Origin: Bacillota bacterium
GTDB lineage: Bacteria > Bacillota > Clostridia > Acetivibrionales > DSM-1351
Length of the DNA stretch: 54,998 nt
Assembly: GCA_023412275.1 (NCBI GenBank)
Contig: JAEYNY010000182.1
Location: 1-54,998, forward strand
Reading direction: 5' to 3'
In this document: positions 32,437 through 41,599 of the stretch, one piece after another
Layout of the letters: the number at the start of each line of letters is the position of its first letter
Position numbering within the stretch: the first letter of the stretch is position 1
Position numbers and translations under genes: made by a program
Notes under the pieces: model-generated
Database searches by the model: none
What the model saw: the letters and a program-made list of their open reading frames with translations, nothing else
What the model was told of the DNA's origin: nothing

Positions 32437-34947
32437 GTGGAGTTATTTATTGAACGTCCAGTAATATATAATGATATTATTAATACGATAACTGATAATT
32501 CACACGAAAGACGACTTTGTGTTCTTTGTGGAGAATGGGGTATAGGAAAAAGTACACTTTTAAATAAAGTATTTGATGATTTAAAAAATCAATTAAGAAT
32601 AAGAATGGACTTTACATTGGATGTTATTTCACCTACTACTTTGAAAAGCATTGTGACAGAATTTATCGAACACAGTGGCGTTTATTATTCGGGACAGAGC
32701 GATAAGGAAAAAATTCCACTCCGAGACAAAATCTTTAATGGTTTGAAGGACTTAAAATTCGGAATAACCTTTAGAACAGATACTAAGGGATCGATTTCAG
32801 GGAGTATTTCTTTTAATTTTGTAACTCCTATATTGAATTGGATTGAAAAAAATTATGAGTCATATATAAATTCAATACAGAATACTTCCTTTGAAGATTT
32901 TCCTCGAACACTAGCACGTATAACAAGAGAAATATGTATAGCTTGTGATAATGTCCTTTATGTAGTTATTGATGATGTTGAAAAAATGGATGCATCGTCA
33001 GCTCTTTTCTTGAAGGAACTTTTAAGTTCAAATATACGAATAGCATTAATTCTTTCATCAGAATTTAGTTTAAATTCAAAGTACAGCGTTTCATATAAAG
33101 AGTTAATATATGATTATTTTTTAAAAAGGCCGGATACTAATGATAGGTTTGAATATAGCTTATCTTATTTTGAAAGAGGTGAAACGTTTCAGTATATCAA
33201 AAAACGTTTTAATAATATTAAAACATTAGATCTTGATGTTGCAGATTTGGTTCATGAGTATACTCGTGGATTTCCATTTCTGTTATCTCTAGTATGTAAT
33301 GATATCTCAAATATACAGAAAATCAGCAATAACGATGATCTTGAGTTTAACTCGAAGATGAATTTATTTTTTGACAGAAATATTCAAAAATTATCTGAGA
33401 CACAACTTCAAATTCTATATGTTATTGCTTGTAATAAAGGTTCTATTAATTTTGAGGTGCTAAAGAGTGCAATTACCAGTACTGGAATCAATGAATGGAC
33501 TTTTCTTGATGAACTTGAATTTCTTATAAATCAGAAACATATAAGAGAACAAGGGGAGATAGTGGTAATAACACCCCCGATGTTTTCACGCTATATTTTT
33601 AGAACATCTTCATTAATTCAGGAACGTAAGAAAAAGGAGTATTATAGACTACTAGAGCGAATATACTCTGATTTGCCAGACAATTCTGGTGGAGTTGAAA
33701 AGTATTACTCATTATCATATCTTTATTTAAATCTTGAAAGAATTACGGAAGCTTATAACTTTATTATTAGATGTTATGATGAGTTTGTAAATAAACAAAT
33801 GCCTGATAAAGCCGCAAATTTTTTAGAAGATATTTTAAAGCAAAATTTAGTTAGGCCGTTTGATTCTACATTTATTTCACAGGTAAAATATAAGCTTTGT
33901 AATGCTTATTATCTTTGTAAAAAAAATGAACTTGTTATCGAAGTATTTGAAGCTTTGCATGACGAAGACTTCAATAATCTTGAAAAGATTGATTTGCATT
34001 TAAATTTATATTTATTAGTATCGAAAGCCTACTATTATATGAATAACCCAATAAACTCAATAAAATATGCTAAATTAGCTATACATTCAGAAAATAATAC
34101 AACAATATATTTTGAAGCAATGGCGATGCTCGCTTCATCTTACGACTTACAGGCAAGTTATTCCAATTCGAAAAAAGTATATTTTAAAGCTTTAAAAAAG
34201 GCCCTAGAGAATAATTATACAAAACAGCTTGGGAAACTTAAAATGACAATTCAAATGGTATCCTCAGATTATAAGGAATGTTTAAAGAGTTTAGAAGAAG
34301 CTATTGCAATTTTTTCTCATGAATATTATGAAAATAGATTTTTAGCCTGTAGCTATAATAATATTGGCATTGAATATTTGATGCAAGGTGATTTTGCAAA
34401 TTCAAAACTATATCTCAAAAAGGCCGAACAAGCATTTACCTTATATCCATTGGAATCACATTTTAGTGATAATAATATTGGATTACTTTTATATCTATCT
34501 GAAGGTAATCTTATTGAAGCTCTAAAGTATCTAAAAAGAGCTTATGAAAATTCAATTTCACCTTTACAACGTGCGTATACAATGTCGAATAGAGGAATAG
34601 TTTTGTATGAATTAAACATAAAAGATGAAGCCCTAGAATGCTTTAATATTGCACATGGCCATGCTATTTTATGTCCTGATCCAATTGTAAGAAGTTATGT
34701 TATTTATAATCTTGCATGTTATTACTTTAAATCAGAAGATTTCACAAAAGCCGGTGAATATTTAAAAGATTCATATTTAGGACTAAAAAAGGATCAACTT
34801 CAATGTCTTTTAGAAAAACGAAATAAAATGTTAAATATAATTAATAGTAATAAACATTATCCAAATAACGTATTTACAGATTCCCAAAGAAGAATATTTT
34901 TTGCAGCATGCGAATGGGAGCCATGTGAATTAATGTTTTATAATTAA
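32437..34947 (+). CDS. STAND-like ATPase with C-terminal TPR repeats
   Basis: This 836-residue protein has an NTPase domain (about 1-300) with Walker A GEWGIGKST (32-40) and Walker B VLYVVIDD (173-180). A winged-helix-like stretch follows (about 310-400, LQILYVIACNKGSINFEVLK). The rest (about 400-820) is helical TPR-like, for example FLACSYNNIGIEYLMQGDF and YVIYNLACYYFKSEDF. This resembles MalT/STAND signalling ATPases but has no DNA-binding or nuclease effector. GTG start with GGGGG. Its stop codon abuts the stop of the next gene with no base between. The C-terminal tail has a compact Cys/Trp-rich end (CEWEPCELMFYN), unusual for a TPR. Function unknown; regulator or sensor is likely. Confidence 0.85.
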   Translation: MELFIERPVIYNDIINTITDNSHERRLCVLCGEWGIGKSTLLNKVFDDLKNQLRIRMDFTLDVISPTTLKSIVTEFIEHSGVYYSGQSDKEKIPLRDKIFNGLKDLKFGITFRTDTKGSISGSISFNFVTPILNWIEKNYESYINSIQNTSFEDFPRTLARITREICIACDNVLYVVIDDVEKMDASSALFLKELLSSNIRIALILSSEFSLNSKYSVSYKELIYDYFLKRPDTNDRFEYSLSYFERGETFQYIKKRFNNIKTLDLDVADLVHEYTRGFPFLLSLVCNDISNIQKISNNDDLEFNSKMNLFFDRNIQKLSETQLQILYVIACNKGSINFEVLKSAITSTGINEWTFLDELEFLINQKHIREQGEIVVITPPMFSRYIFRTSSLIQERKKKEYYRLLERIYSDLPDNSGGVEKYYSLSYLYLNLERITEAYNFIIRCYDEFVNKQMPDKAANFLEDILKQNLVRPFDSTFISQVKYKLCNAYYLCKKNELVIEVFEALHDEDFNNLEKIDLHLNLYLLVSKAYYYMNNPINSIKYAKLAIHSENNTTIYFEAMAMLASSYDLQASYSNSKKVYFKALKKALENNYTKQLGKLKMTIQMVSSDYKECLKSLEEAIAIFSHEYYENRFLACSYNNIGIEYLMQGDFANSKLYLKKAEQAFTLYPLESHFSDNNIGLLLYLSEGNLIEALKYLKRAYENSISPLQRAYTMSNRGIVLYELNIKDEALECFNIAHGHAILCPDPIVRSYVIYNLACYYFKSEDFTKAGEYLKDSYLGLKKDQLQCLLEKRNKMLNIINSNKHYPNNVFTDSQRRIFFAACEWEPCELMFYN

Positions 34948-35967
34948 TTATTCATATTTGCAAATTCTGTCAGTATAGTCTTTCACTAATAGTGCCCCGT
35001 TAGTTTCTTCAACTATACCATTTGGGCAAACAGGAATCTTAAGACCTGTAGTATGGGGAATTAAGATGTACCTTGGAATCCACCATCCGCCTACATTACC
35101 TACTAGATTCTGCATTATCTTTATTCCTACCTTAACATCTGGTCTAAAGCACTGTACACCTTTAACTTTAAAGCAGTGAAACAAATAATATGGTATTACT
35201 CTATTTTCGGCGCACTTAGTTAATAACTCTTTAATAACTGAATATCGATCGTTTATGTCCTTCAGGAGAACTGCTTGGTTTAAAATTGGAGTACCCGTTT
35301 TTTGTACCATTTGAATAGCATTAATTGTATCCTCAGAAAATTCATCTGGATGGTTGAATTGAGTTAGTATTACTACAGATTTATATTTCGACAGTATCGT
35401 GCATAACTTGGATGAAATCCTTTTAGGATAAGAAGTAAAAGCACGGGTACCAATTCTTACAACTTTGACGTGTGATATACTTGTTATTTTATTTAATACA
35501 TAGTCAATGGATTCATCATCAATTGTAAGCATATCTCCACCAGTTAATATAACTTCTTCGAAAAAAGAAGCATCTTTTATTTTTAGATAGGCTTCATCAA
35601 ATTCAACTCTTGAAAATGTATATTGTTCTTTCCATTTTTCTTTACGGCTACAGTGCCTACAATTAGCAAAACAAGAACTTGTTGTATATATAATACAACG
35701 GTTTGGATATTTTTGGACTAGCGTTTTGCTAGCATGCTTTTCATCTGGGAAAAACGCTCCTACACCAGTTGTATCTTCAAGTTCCTCTGGGTTAGGAAAA
35801 AACTGGCGCGCTAAAGCCTCTGAGTTTGCTTCTAAAATTCGATTAAGTATATGATCTGAAATTTTAACTGGGTAAATTGAAGTTACCTTGTCTACGTCAC
35901 TTTGAGATGTATTTAATAGTATATTTTTTCTATGGAGATTTTCTAAATAATCATTTAAATTACCCAT
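34948..35967 (-). CDS. Lysine-2,3-aminomutase-like radical SAM protein with altered substrate pocket
   Basis: This 339-residue protein is of the KamA/EpmB family. The radical SAM cysteines are Cys99, Cys103 and Cys106 in SSCFANCRHCSRK. Arg108 matches the KamA carboxylate-binding Arg134. The PLP lysine (KamA Lys337) aligns with Lys310 in TTGLKIP. By my alignment from memory, KamA Asp293 and Asp330, which bind the lysine epsilon-amine, become Phe266 (HCFKVK) and Ile303 (YILIPH). So lysine is an unlikely substrate. The C-terminal metal-binding region of KamA is missing, as in EpmB-length proteins. It is convergent with the ATPase gene and shares its leader motif, suggesting matched expression. 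No EF-P gene is nearby. Confidence 0.88.
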   Translation of the reverse strand: MGNLNDYLENLHRKNILLNTSQSDVDKVTSIYPVKISDHILNRILEANSEALARQFFPNPEELEDTTGVGAFFPDEKHASKTLVQKYPNRCIIYTTSSCFANCRHCSRKEKWKEQYTFSRVEFDEAYLKIKDASFFEEVILTGGDMLTIDDESIDYVLNKITSISHVKVVRIGTRAFTSYPKRISSKLCTILSKYKSVVILTQFNHPDEFSEDTINAIQMVQKTGTPILNQAVLLKDINDRYSVIKELLTKCAENRVIPYYLFHCFKVKGVQCFRPDVKVGIKIMQNLVGNVGGWWIPRYILIPHTTGLKIPVCPNGIVEETNGALLVKDYTDRICKYE

Positions 35968-35985
35968 TTTGACCCCCGAATAGCT
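35968..35985 (-). promoter_or_regulatory. Shared leader motif and ribosome site, right copy
   Basis: On the minus strand AGCTAT is followed directly by TCGGGGGTCAAA and then the ATG. Compared with the left copy it lacks three bases (CGC). The spacing to the 23-bp repeat also differs (43 versus 33 bases), so the leaders are similar rather than one long duplication. Confidence 0.7.
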
Positions 35986-36028
35986 GTTTAATTAAGAAAA
36001 ATTTTATAATCTTAATTTTAAACATCTG

Positions 36029-36051
36029 ATAATTTGTAGTTATCCTTTATT
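36029..36051. repeat. Right copy of 23-bp inverted repeat
   Basis: Exact reverse complement of 32359-32381. It is embedded in a palindrome with 9-bp arms, ATCTGATAA (36024-36032) and TTATCAGAT (36050-36058). The repeat pair encloses the ATPase and aminomutase-like genes and nothing else. Confidence 0.85.
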
Positions 36052-36217
36052 ATCAGATAATAACATATATTGTAATAAACATCAATTTGTAAATTTACCA
36101 AATATTTAAAATTCGAATAAAAACTAAAGTATATATGCACTTCTTTTATTATCCTTATAATTACCAGAAATTATTTGAGTCTTTCCACTGTACACTTCGC
36201 TACTTCCTATAGCTTGA

Positions 36218-36266
36218 TATAATGTAAATTCTTGGTGTATATTTTCCAAGAATATTATATAATGAT
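36218..36266 (+). promoter_or_regulatory. Promoter/operator region of the dockerin esterase
   Basis: An 8-bp inverted repeat ATTCTTGG/CCAAGAAT (36228-36235 and 36246-36253, ten-base centre) lies between two possible -10 hexamers (TATAAT at 36218-36223 and one near 36258-36263). It looks like a repressor site. The remaining DNA of 36052-36404 is AT-rich with no gene. Confidence 0.45.
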
Positions 36267-36404
36267 TATAAACTACTCCTATATTTTCAAATTTTTACAT
36301 TTTTCCATCTATAAAAAGAAGGGCGCAAATAAAATATTTATATTGAGCCTTGATACTAAGGAGTGGGAAGTACTAATTTTATTTAATTTAAAGGAGGATG
36401 TATC

Positions 36405-37577
36405 ATGATTTTGAAAAAAGGTTTAAAAAAGAGCTTGTGTTTTGTTCTGTCGAGTATCATTACTCTTGGCATGGTGGCTACTGCTAATCTCTCGGTATCT
36501 GCAGTTGATGCTAGTGAGAAAGTTTTCAAACCGCTTCCTAATGAGTACAAAACCATTAGTTCAAAGCAAGGTACTATTGAAAGGTTAAGTTACAAATGGG
36601 GTGCCGATACTAAGTATTTTAACGTCTATCTTCCAAACGGGTATAACCAGTCTGACACTACTAAAAAGTATAACGTTGTATACCTGATGCACGGTGGTGG
36701 CGAAGATGAGAATTTATTATTCGGCGGACCTGGTGAGAACAAGGAATTAAAGGTAATAATTGACAACATGATTGCAAAGGGAGATATTGACCCTGCTATA
36801 TTTGTTACACCTTCATTTTACAAAGGTAATAATGATGTTGCAGGTTTTCCTCAGGAATTAAGCACCACACTTATTCCGTTGGTTGAAACCAAATATAATA
36901 CCTATTTAAAGTCAACCAGCGCTGCAGATATGAAAGCATCTAGAGATCACAGGGCATTTGGCGGATTTTCAATGGGTTCGGTATGTACCTGGTATACATT
37001 TATTAACTGCCTTGACTATGTTAAATATTTTATGCCTTTTAGTGGTGACTGTTGGGCATTAGGTTCAACAGCAGGAAGCAGTAAGCCTGCAGAAACAGCA
37101 CAGTATCTGGCAGATGTTGTAAAGAAATCCGGTTATCAAGCACCTCAAGACTTCAAACTATTCTGTGCAACAGGCAGTGACGATATTGCATATCCTAATA
37201 TGAAACCCCAGATAGATGCAATGAAAAATTACACCCATACATTCATATATTCATCCGATATTAAGAACGGAAACTTCTATTTTATGGTGGCTAATGGTGG
37301 TACACATTGGTGGGGTTATATTAATCAGTACATTTATAACATATTACCGGATTTGTTTCAGGATGTTGTAGAACCAGTTCAAACCTTAGGTGATCTAAAT
37401 AACGATGGTGCAGTTGACGCAACAGATTATGCACTTTTAAAAATGCATATACTCAATATAACACCTCTTACGGGAAACGCCCTTATAAATGCTGATGTGG
37501 ATAAAAATGGCGAAGTTAACGCCCTTGACTTTGCAGTGATGAAAAAGTATCTGCTTGGTAGCATATCAGCTTTCTAA
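36405..37577 (+). CDS. Cellulosomal CE1-type esterase with dockerin
   Basis: This 390-residue protein has a signal peptide (about 1-33). An alpha/beta-hydrolase domain of the feruloyl/acetyl-xylan esterase CE1 type spans about 40-320. The nucleophile Ser is in GGFSMGSVCTW, the oxyanion region is YLMHGGGEDE, and the His is probably in NGGTHWWGY. A type I dockerin ends it (about 325-388, ATDYALLKMHIL and ALDFAVMKKYLLG). It should remove ferulate or acetate from xylan within the cellulosome. The catalytic domain is closely similar to that of the SLH protein at 44211-46607. AAGGAGG site. Confidence 0.9.
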   Translation: MILKKGLKKSLCFVLSSIITLGMVATANLSVSAVDASEKVFKPLPNEYKTISSKQGTIERLSYKWGADTKYFNVYLPNGYNQSDTTKKYNVVYLMHGGGEDENLLFGGPGENKELKVIIDNMIAKGDIDPAIFVTPSFYKGNNDVAGFPQELSTTLIPLVETKYNTYLKSTSAADMKASRDHRAFGGFSMGSVCTWYTFINCLDYVKYFMPFSGDCWALGSTAGSSKPAETAQYLADVVKKSGYQAPQDFKLFCATGSDDIAYPNMKPQIDAMKNYTHTFIYSSDIKNGNFYFMVANGGTHWWGYINQYIYNILPDLFQDVVEPVQTLGDLNNDGAVDATDYALLKMHILNITPLTGNALINADVDKNGEVNALDFAVMKKYLLGSISAF

Positions 37578-37612
37578 GATAACATACAGTACTAAAACTT
37601 ACATATTAACGC

Positions 37613-37643
37613 AAAGTAGGAGCAGAATGTGTGCTCCTACTTT
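37613..37643. terminator. Bidirectional terminator
   Basis: A 12-bp perfect stem AAAGTAGGAGCA (37613-37624 with 37632-37643) with a seven-base loop lies between the convergent esterase and M20 genes. Confidence 0.75.
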
Positions 37644-37662
37644 TATGTTCGTCTCATAACTA

Positions 37663-38826
37663 TTAATTCAAAAAGTCTAGAGCAAATTGTACATGTAATG
37701 CTGTACCATATTTCAAATATTCTTCGTCAAGCTTGAATTTCTCATGATGCGGAGGATATATGCAACCCTTTTCTTCATTTTTATATCCCATAAATGCATA
37801 AACACCTTTAGCTTTTTGAAAATAGTAAGACATATCCTCAGAAGCCATTTGTTTATCCACAGGTAAATTATGACCTTCGCCAAAAACTTTAGTTGCAGAC
37901 TTGTCAGCCAGCATGGACAATTCTTCATCATTATAAAGACTAAGTGTGCTCTCCTCAATGATCACTTCTACTTTAATTTCATAGGCATCGGCAATAGCTT
38001 TGGCATGTCTTTTAATTGCTTCATGAACAGTTTTCCGAACGTCATTATCAAAGTATCTCATGGAAATATCAATTTCTGTGTACTTAGAAATGATATTTGC
38101 CTTAGTTCCTCCAATGAACTTTCCAACGGAAAGTACGACGGGTTCCTGGGGATTAACATTCTTAGTTATGATTCCCTGAATATCTGTCACAAAAATACAT
38201 GCTGGATGAATTGTATCCTTTGCAAGATGTGGGGCTGAGCCATGACCAGATATGCCTTCAAACTTAACAAAAATCGTATCACAACCTGATAATCTATATC
38301 CGGAAACAATATTTACATTTCCTGTTTTGAGAACAGGTAATCCATGTATACCTAAACACGCATCCACCCCGTCCATTCCACCGGCTTCAATAATTTTTTT
38401 CGCACCAGAAAAGGTTTCCTCTCCTTCCTGAAAGAAAAATCTAACTTCACCCGATAGATTATGCTTCATTTCAGATAGGATTTTAGCCGCTCCCAGAAGC
38501 ATCGCCGCGTGAGCATCATGACCACAAGCATGCATTATCCCAGGGTTTATGGATTTAAATCCAATATCTGCTTCCTCAGTTATTGGAAGAGCATCTATAT
38601 CTCCTCTCAAAGCGACTATTTTTCCGTTTTTTGCCCCCTTTAAAGTAGCTATTACGGAAGCGTTACCAGCTTTTTGATAGGGTATTTCAAGCTTATCTAA
38701 TTCTGCCATAATCTTTTCTTGAGTTTTAAATTCCTGCCCACTAATTTCAGGATCTTTATGCAAGATTCTTCTGAAATTGATAATATAATCCTCAATCAAT
38801 TTAGCTTTATCTAATATGTTTGACAT
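37663..38826 (-). CDS. M20-family amidohydrolase (N-acyl-amino acid / hippurate hydrolase type)
   Basis: This 387-residue metallopeptidase-family enzyme hydrolyses amide-bound amino acids, for example N-acyl or aryl-acyl conjugates. Metal and catalytic motifs are present: MHACGHDAHAAML, QEGEETFSGA with the general-base Glu, GHGSAPH in the lid domain, and MASEDMSYYF. There is no signal peptide, so it is cytoplasmic. It follows the MFS transporter gene by 76 bases on the same strand, so uptake or export and hydrolysis may be linked. AraC or other regulator not adjacent. Confidence 0.9.
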   Translation of the reverse strand: MSNILDKAKLIEDYIINFRRILHKDPEISGQEFKTQEKIMAELDKLEIPYQKAGNASVIATLKGAKNGKIVALRGDIDALPITEEADIGFKSINPGIMHACGHDAHAAMLLGAAKILSEMKHNLSGEVRFFFQEGEETFSGAKKIIEAGGMDGVDACLGIHGLPVLKTGNVNIVSGYRLSGCDTIFVKFEGISGHGSAPHLAKDTIHPACIFVTDIQGIITKNVNPQEPVVLSVGKFIGGTKANIISKYTEIDISMRYFDNDVRKTVHEAIKRHAKAIADAYEIKVEVIIEESTLSLYNDEELSMLADKSATKVFGEGHNLPVDKQMASEDMSYYFQKAKGVYAFMGYKNEEKGCIYPPHHEKFKLDEEYLKYGTALHVQFALDFLN

Positions 38827-38901
38827 GATTTTATGTTCTTCCTATTCTTATATAAACATTCTCATTTAAATATCCCTAAAGCACAATACTCTAATACTCT
38901 T

Positions 38902-40357
38902 TTATTCTATTTTTTCAGCCTTTCCGGTTGGAACAGTCATTAAAATGGAAATAATAGCTACCAGTACCATACCCAAATTGAACAGTAAAGCAATCGCAGC
39001 GGAATAACGGATTGAAATATTATCAGCTCGCCCCAAGAAAATTCCTTCAGCAAAATGAACACTTCTACCGCTAAGCCCTGTGAATAATGCTGCCGAAATA
39101 GCTACACCAAGGGCAGCACCTAAAGATGATGCCATTTTGTAAATTTCTGAGGCTGAACCGGCTTTTTCAGCAGGAACCGTGGATAAGGCAGCATCAGTAG
39201 ATGGGGTTGCATAGAAACCTAAGCCAACTCCGAAGAGTGTAAAGCCTGTAGTAGCTATTATCATGTATTGTCGAGCTAACACAAAGGTAAATGCAGTCAT
39301 CAAAATTCCAGTGCCTGTAATTATACAGCCTAAAATCATAGGTTTGCGGGCACCCCACTTTTGCAACAGTCTCTCACCCACTCTGATTGTCAGCAAAATA
39401 GCAATCAAATACCCCTATTGTTAACAAACCTGACTGAAAAGACGTTAATCCTGCTCCTAGCTGAACCAGTGTCAAAGCCACAATTAACGTTCCGGCAGCT
39501 CCATTGAGCAAGAAGTTAGAAATAGTGGCTCCACTATAGGTTTTATTATTGAATAAGTTAAAATCAATAAAGCCGTTTTCTTTTCTTCTTTCAATTATAA
39601 AAAATGCGAAGAGCGCAACAACTGCTAATGCAGCGAGGCCCAAGATTACAGTACTTGACCAACCTATTCTGGCCCCTTGCCCAATTACAATATTTATGGC
39701 AACCATACCAATCATGAAAGTAAGAACTCCAACAAAGTCAAAGCCGCGAGTTTTCTCCATAGAAGAACTCTTGCTTTCCGGTGTTCCACTAATCAGGAAA
39801 TAGCTAACTATTGCTATAATAATCGAAAACCAAAATATCCAACGCCACCCAATGGTCGATGCGAGAATTCCTCCAAAAAGTGAGCATAAGCCAGACCCTC
39901 CCCAGGAACCAATGGACCAGAAACTAACAGCTCTCTGTCGTGAAGCTCCTTGGTAGTAAGCCTTAATCAATGCCAATGTGCTTGGCATAATGCAAGCTGC
40001 AGAAAGGCCCTGGATAATACGCCCTGCCATTAAAAATATTGCGGTTCCTTTAGGTGATGCAGCAATGAGCAGCGAGCCGATTATGCTCAGAATGAGCCCT
40101 ATATTTGTAGTTTTGACACGGCCAAATCTGTCACCCAAACCACCAATGACAACGATAAATATACCTGAGAATAGAGCTGTTATACTAACAGCAATATTGA
40201 TGGTATTTACATTAATATTCAAATCTGTACGCATGGTTGGTGCAATATTTAAAGTTGTTTGTGCAAAAAGCCAAAAAGTAATAACGCCCAAAACCATACC
40301 TAGCAGTAATCTATCATTTCCACGATATTCCTGTGCGATTACATTATTTTGTTCCAA
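38902..40357 (-). pseudogene. MFS drug-type transporter (EmrB/QacA-like) broken by a single-base frameshift
   Basis: The N-terminal piece (40357-39374, TTG start with AAGGAG) has the first membrane helices, the loop GGLGDRFGRVKT and typical GSWGGSGLCSLFGG. It runs out of frame after SGLLTIG. The second piece (from about 39408 down to 38902) continues in another frame with AILLTIRVGERLLQKW and the last four helices. Removing one G from the run of four (39412-39415, C on the plus strand) restores a protein of about 485 residues with a natural GYLIAILLTIRVGERL junction. Either a real recent mutation or a homopolymer sequencing error. Function if intact: proton-driven export of small molecules. 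Confidence 0.85.
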
Positions 40358-40743
40358 ATAGCAACGACTCCTTCAAATATTATCTGAAATTTCGAAGCTA
40401 CTTAAAATTATCGTACCTGATTCAAAATACTATAGGCTAAATGTCTTTCCCATTTTTTTGAGAGTAAGAACTCCTTTTTCAGCTAGATTTTGGAGTCTTA
40501 CTATATATTTGTCTAAATTTAACCTAATTATTCTTTAAATTTCAAATCCTAAGCATTAACCCAAAATAGACAAGCACTAGGCAGGACTTTGACGTATGCT
40601 TTAATAAATAAACCATATACTGAAAAGTATTATCAGTAGGGTATTAGCTAAATTAGACTATAATAATTTATTATGAGGAATGTTTCCATAATGTTGTTAA
40701 TTCATATTTGGAATATTAATCTATGTGAAAAATTATCGAACAA
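40358..40743. other. Intergenic region
   Basis: 386 AT-rich bases with no credible gene. It contains an imperfect inverted repeat (AGTAAGAACTCC at 40463-40474, GGAGTCTTACT at 40492-40502) that may be an operator or hairpin upstream of the transporter. No firm promoter was found. Confidence 0.4.
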
Positions 40744-41475
40744 CTATCTTGCTTCTAATGTAAAGTAATCTTGGAAAATAGCTTCATAAGAAATTGTAGT
40801 TATTTTATTCTGGTTAAAGTAATTCAAAGGAATTTCTCCTGAATGTTTATAAGAAACTATGGAATTATTCCTATATTTTTCTAGAAGCTTTTGTGAATAG
40901 CCCAATTCCAAAATCTTATTGGGAATTTTCACGTGCAATTTAGATAGGTTACCAATTGAAAAGTCATACTCACTTAATATACTATTTGCACGTTCATGTG
41001 TAGTGCAATTATTCAAGTGATAACTTTCGTTATCATTTAATACATTCTCTTTATAATCAAGTTTTTCTAGATAGTATTGTCCTACATTTAAAATCATAGT
41101 TTTACCCTCAGCTAAAGTAAACTCTGCCCTATTAAATTCTGGGACAAATTCAGTTAATCCAATAGTAACCTTATTCCAAATTACATCGCCATCTTTAATT
41201 TGTATTTCCCCACTTACAGCTCTTTGGTTCTGAAAAAGTTTAACTTTTTTGAGTTTGTAGCTGCTTATATTTTTAAAAAATTCGAGAGTTATTGTTTTAT
41301 TTAAGTAATTAGTATTATTGGGTGGGAAAAATAAACATATTAATTTGCTCTGATTATCTTTATCAATACTATCTAAATCAGACCCCCTTTTTGACAAACT
41401 GCATGAGGTTATAAGAATAGAAAAAACAACTAGCAATGTGATTAACCTCATAAAGGAAATTCTGCTTTTTGCCAT
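40744..41475 (-). CDS. Lipoprotein of unknown function
   Basis: This 243-residue protein has a lipoprotein signal with lipobox LITSC and mature Cys at about 26. The rest is polar with short beta-strand patterns (YKLKKVKLFQNQ, GDVIWNKVTIGLTEF) and no recognised motif. It should sit on the outer face of the membrane. It precedes the lipid-anchored esterase gene in the same direction, with the lipoprotein gene downstream of the esterase and a gap of about 120 bases. A link in function is possible but unproven. Confidence 0.75.
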   Translation of the reverse strand: MAKSRISFMRLITLLVVFSILITSCSLSKRGSDLDSIDKDNQSKLICLFFPPNNTNYLNKTITLEFFKNISSYKLKKVKLFQNQRAVSGEIQIKDGDVIWNKVTIGLTEFVPEFNRAEFTLAEGKTMILNVGQYYLEKLDYKENVLNDNESYHLNNCTTHERANSILSEYDFSIGNLSKLHVKIPNKILELGYSQKLLEKYRNNSIVSYKHSGEIPLNYFNQNKITTISYEAIFQDYFTLEAR

Positions 41476-41599
41476 ATTATTACCATATCCCTTTGCTAAA
41501 TTAATTATATTAAACTTTTACACATTTCCCACCTTTCACATTTTCTTGTATCCATATTACAATTGAAGAAATATCCTCAATAATATTATGATTTTTATT

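Noticed and set aside
32437..34947. A defence ATPase of the Avs type
   Set aside because: No nuclease or other effector domain is seen, and the NTPase-TPR layout is equally that of signalling regulators.
34948..35967. EpmB (EF-P lysine modification)
   Set aside because: Length fits, but no EF-P or EpmA gene is nearby and the lysine-binding acidic residues are missing.
31441..36051. A complete phage or integrative conjugative element
   Set aside because: Apart from the recombinase there are no phage structural, replication, excisionase or conjugation genes, and no tRNA attachment site.
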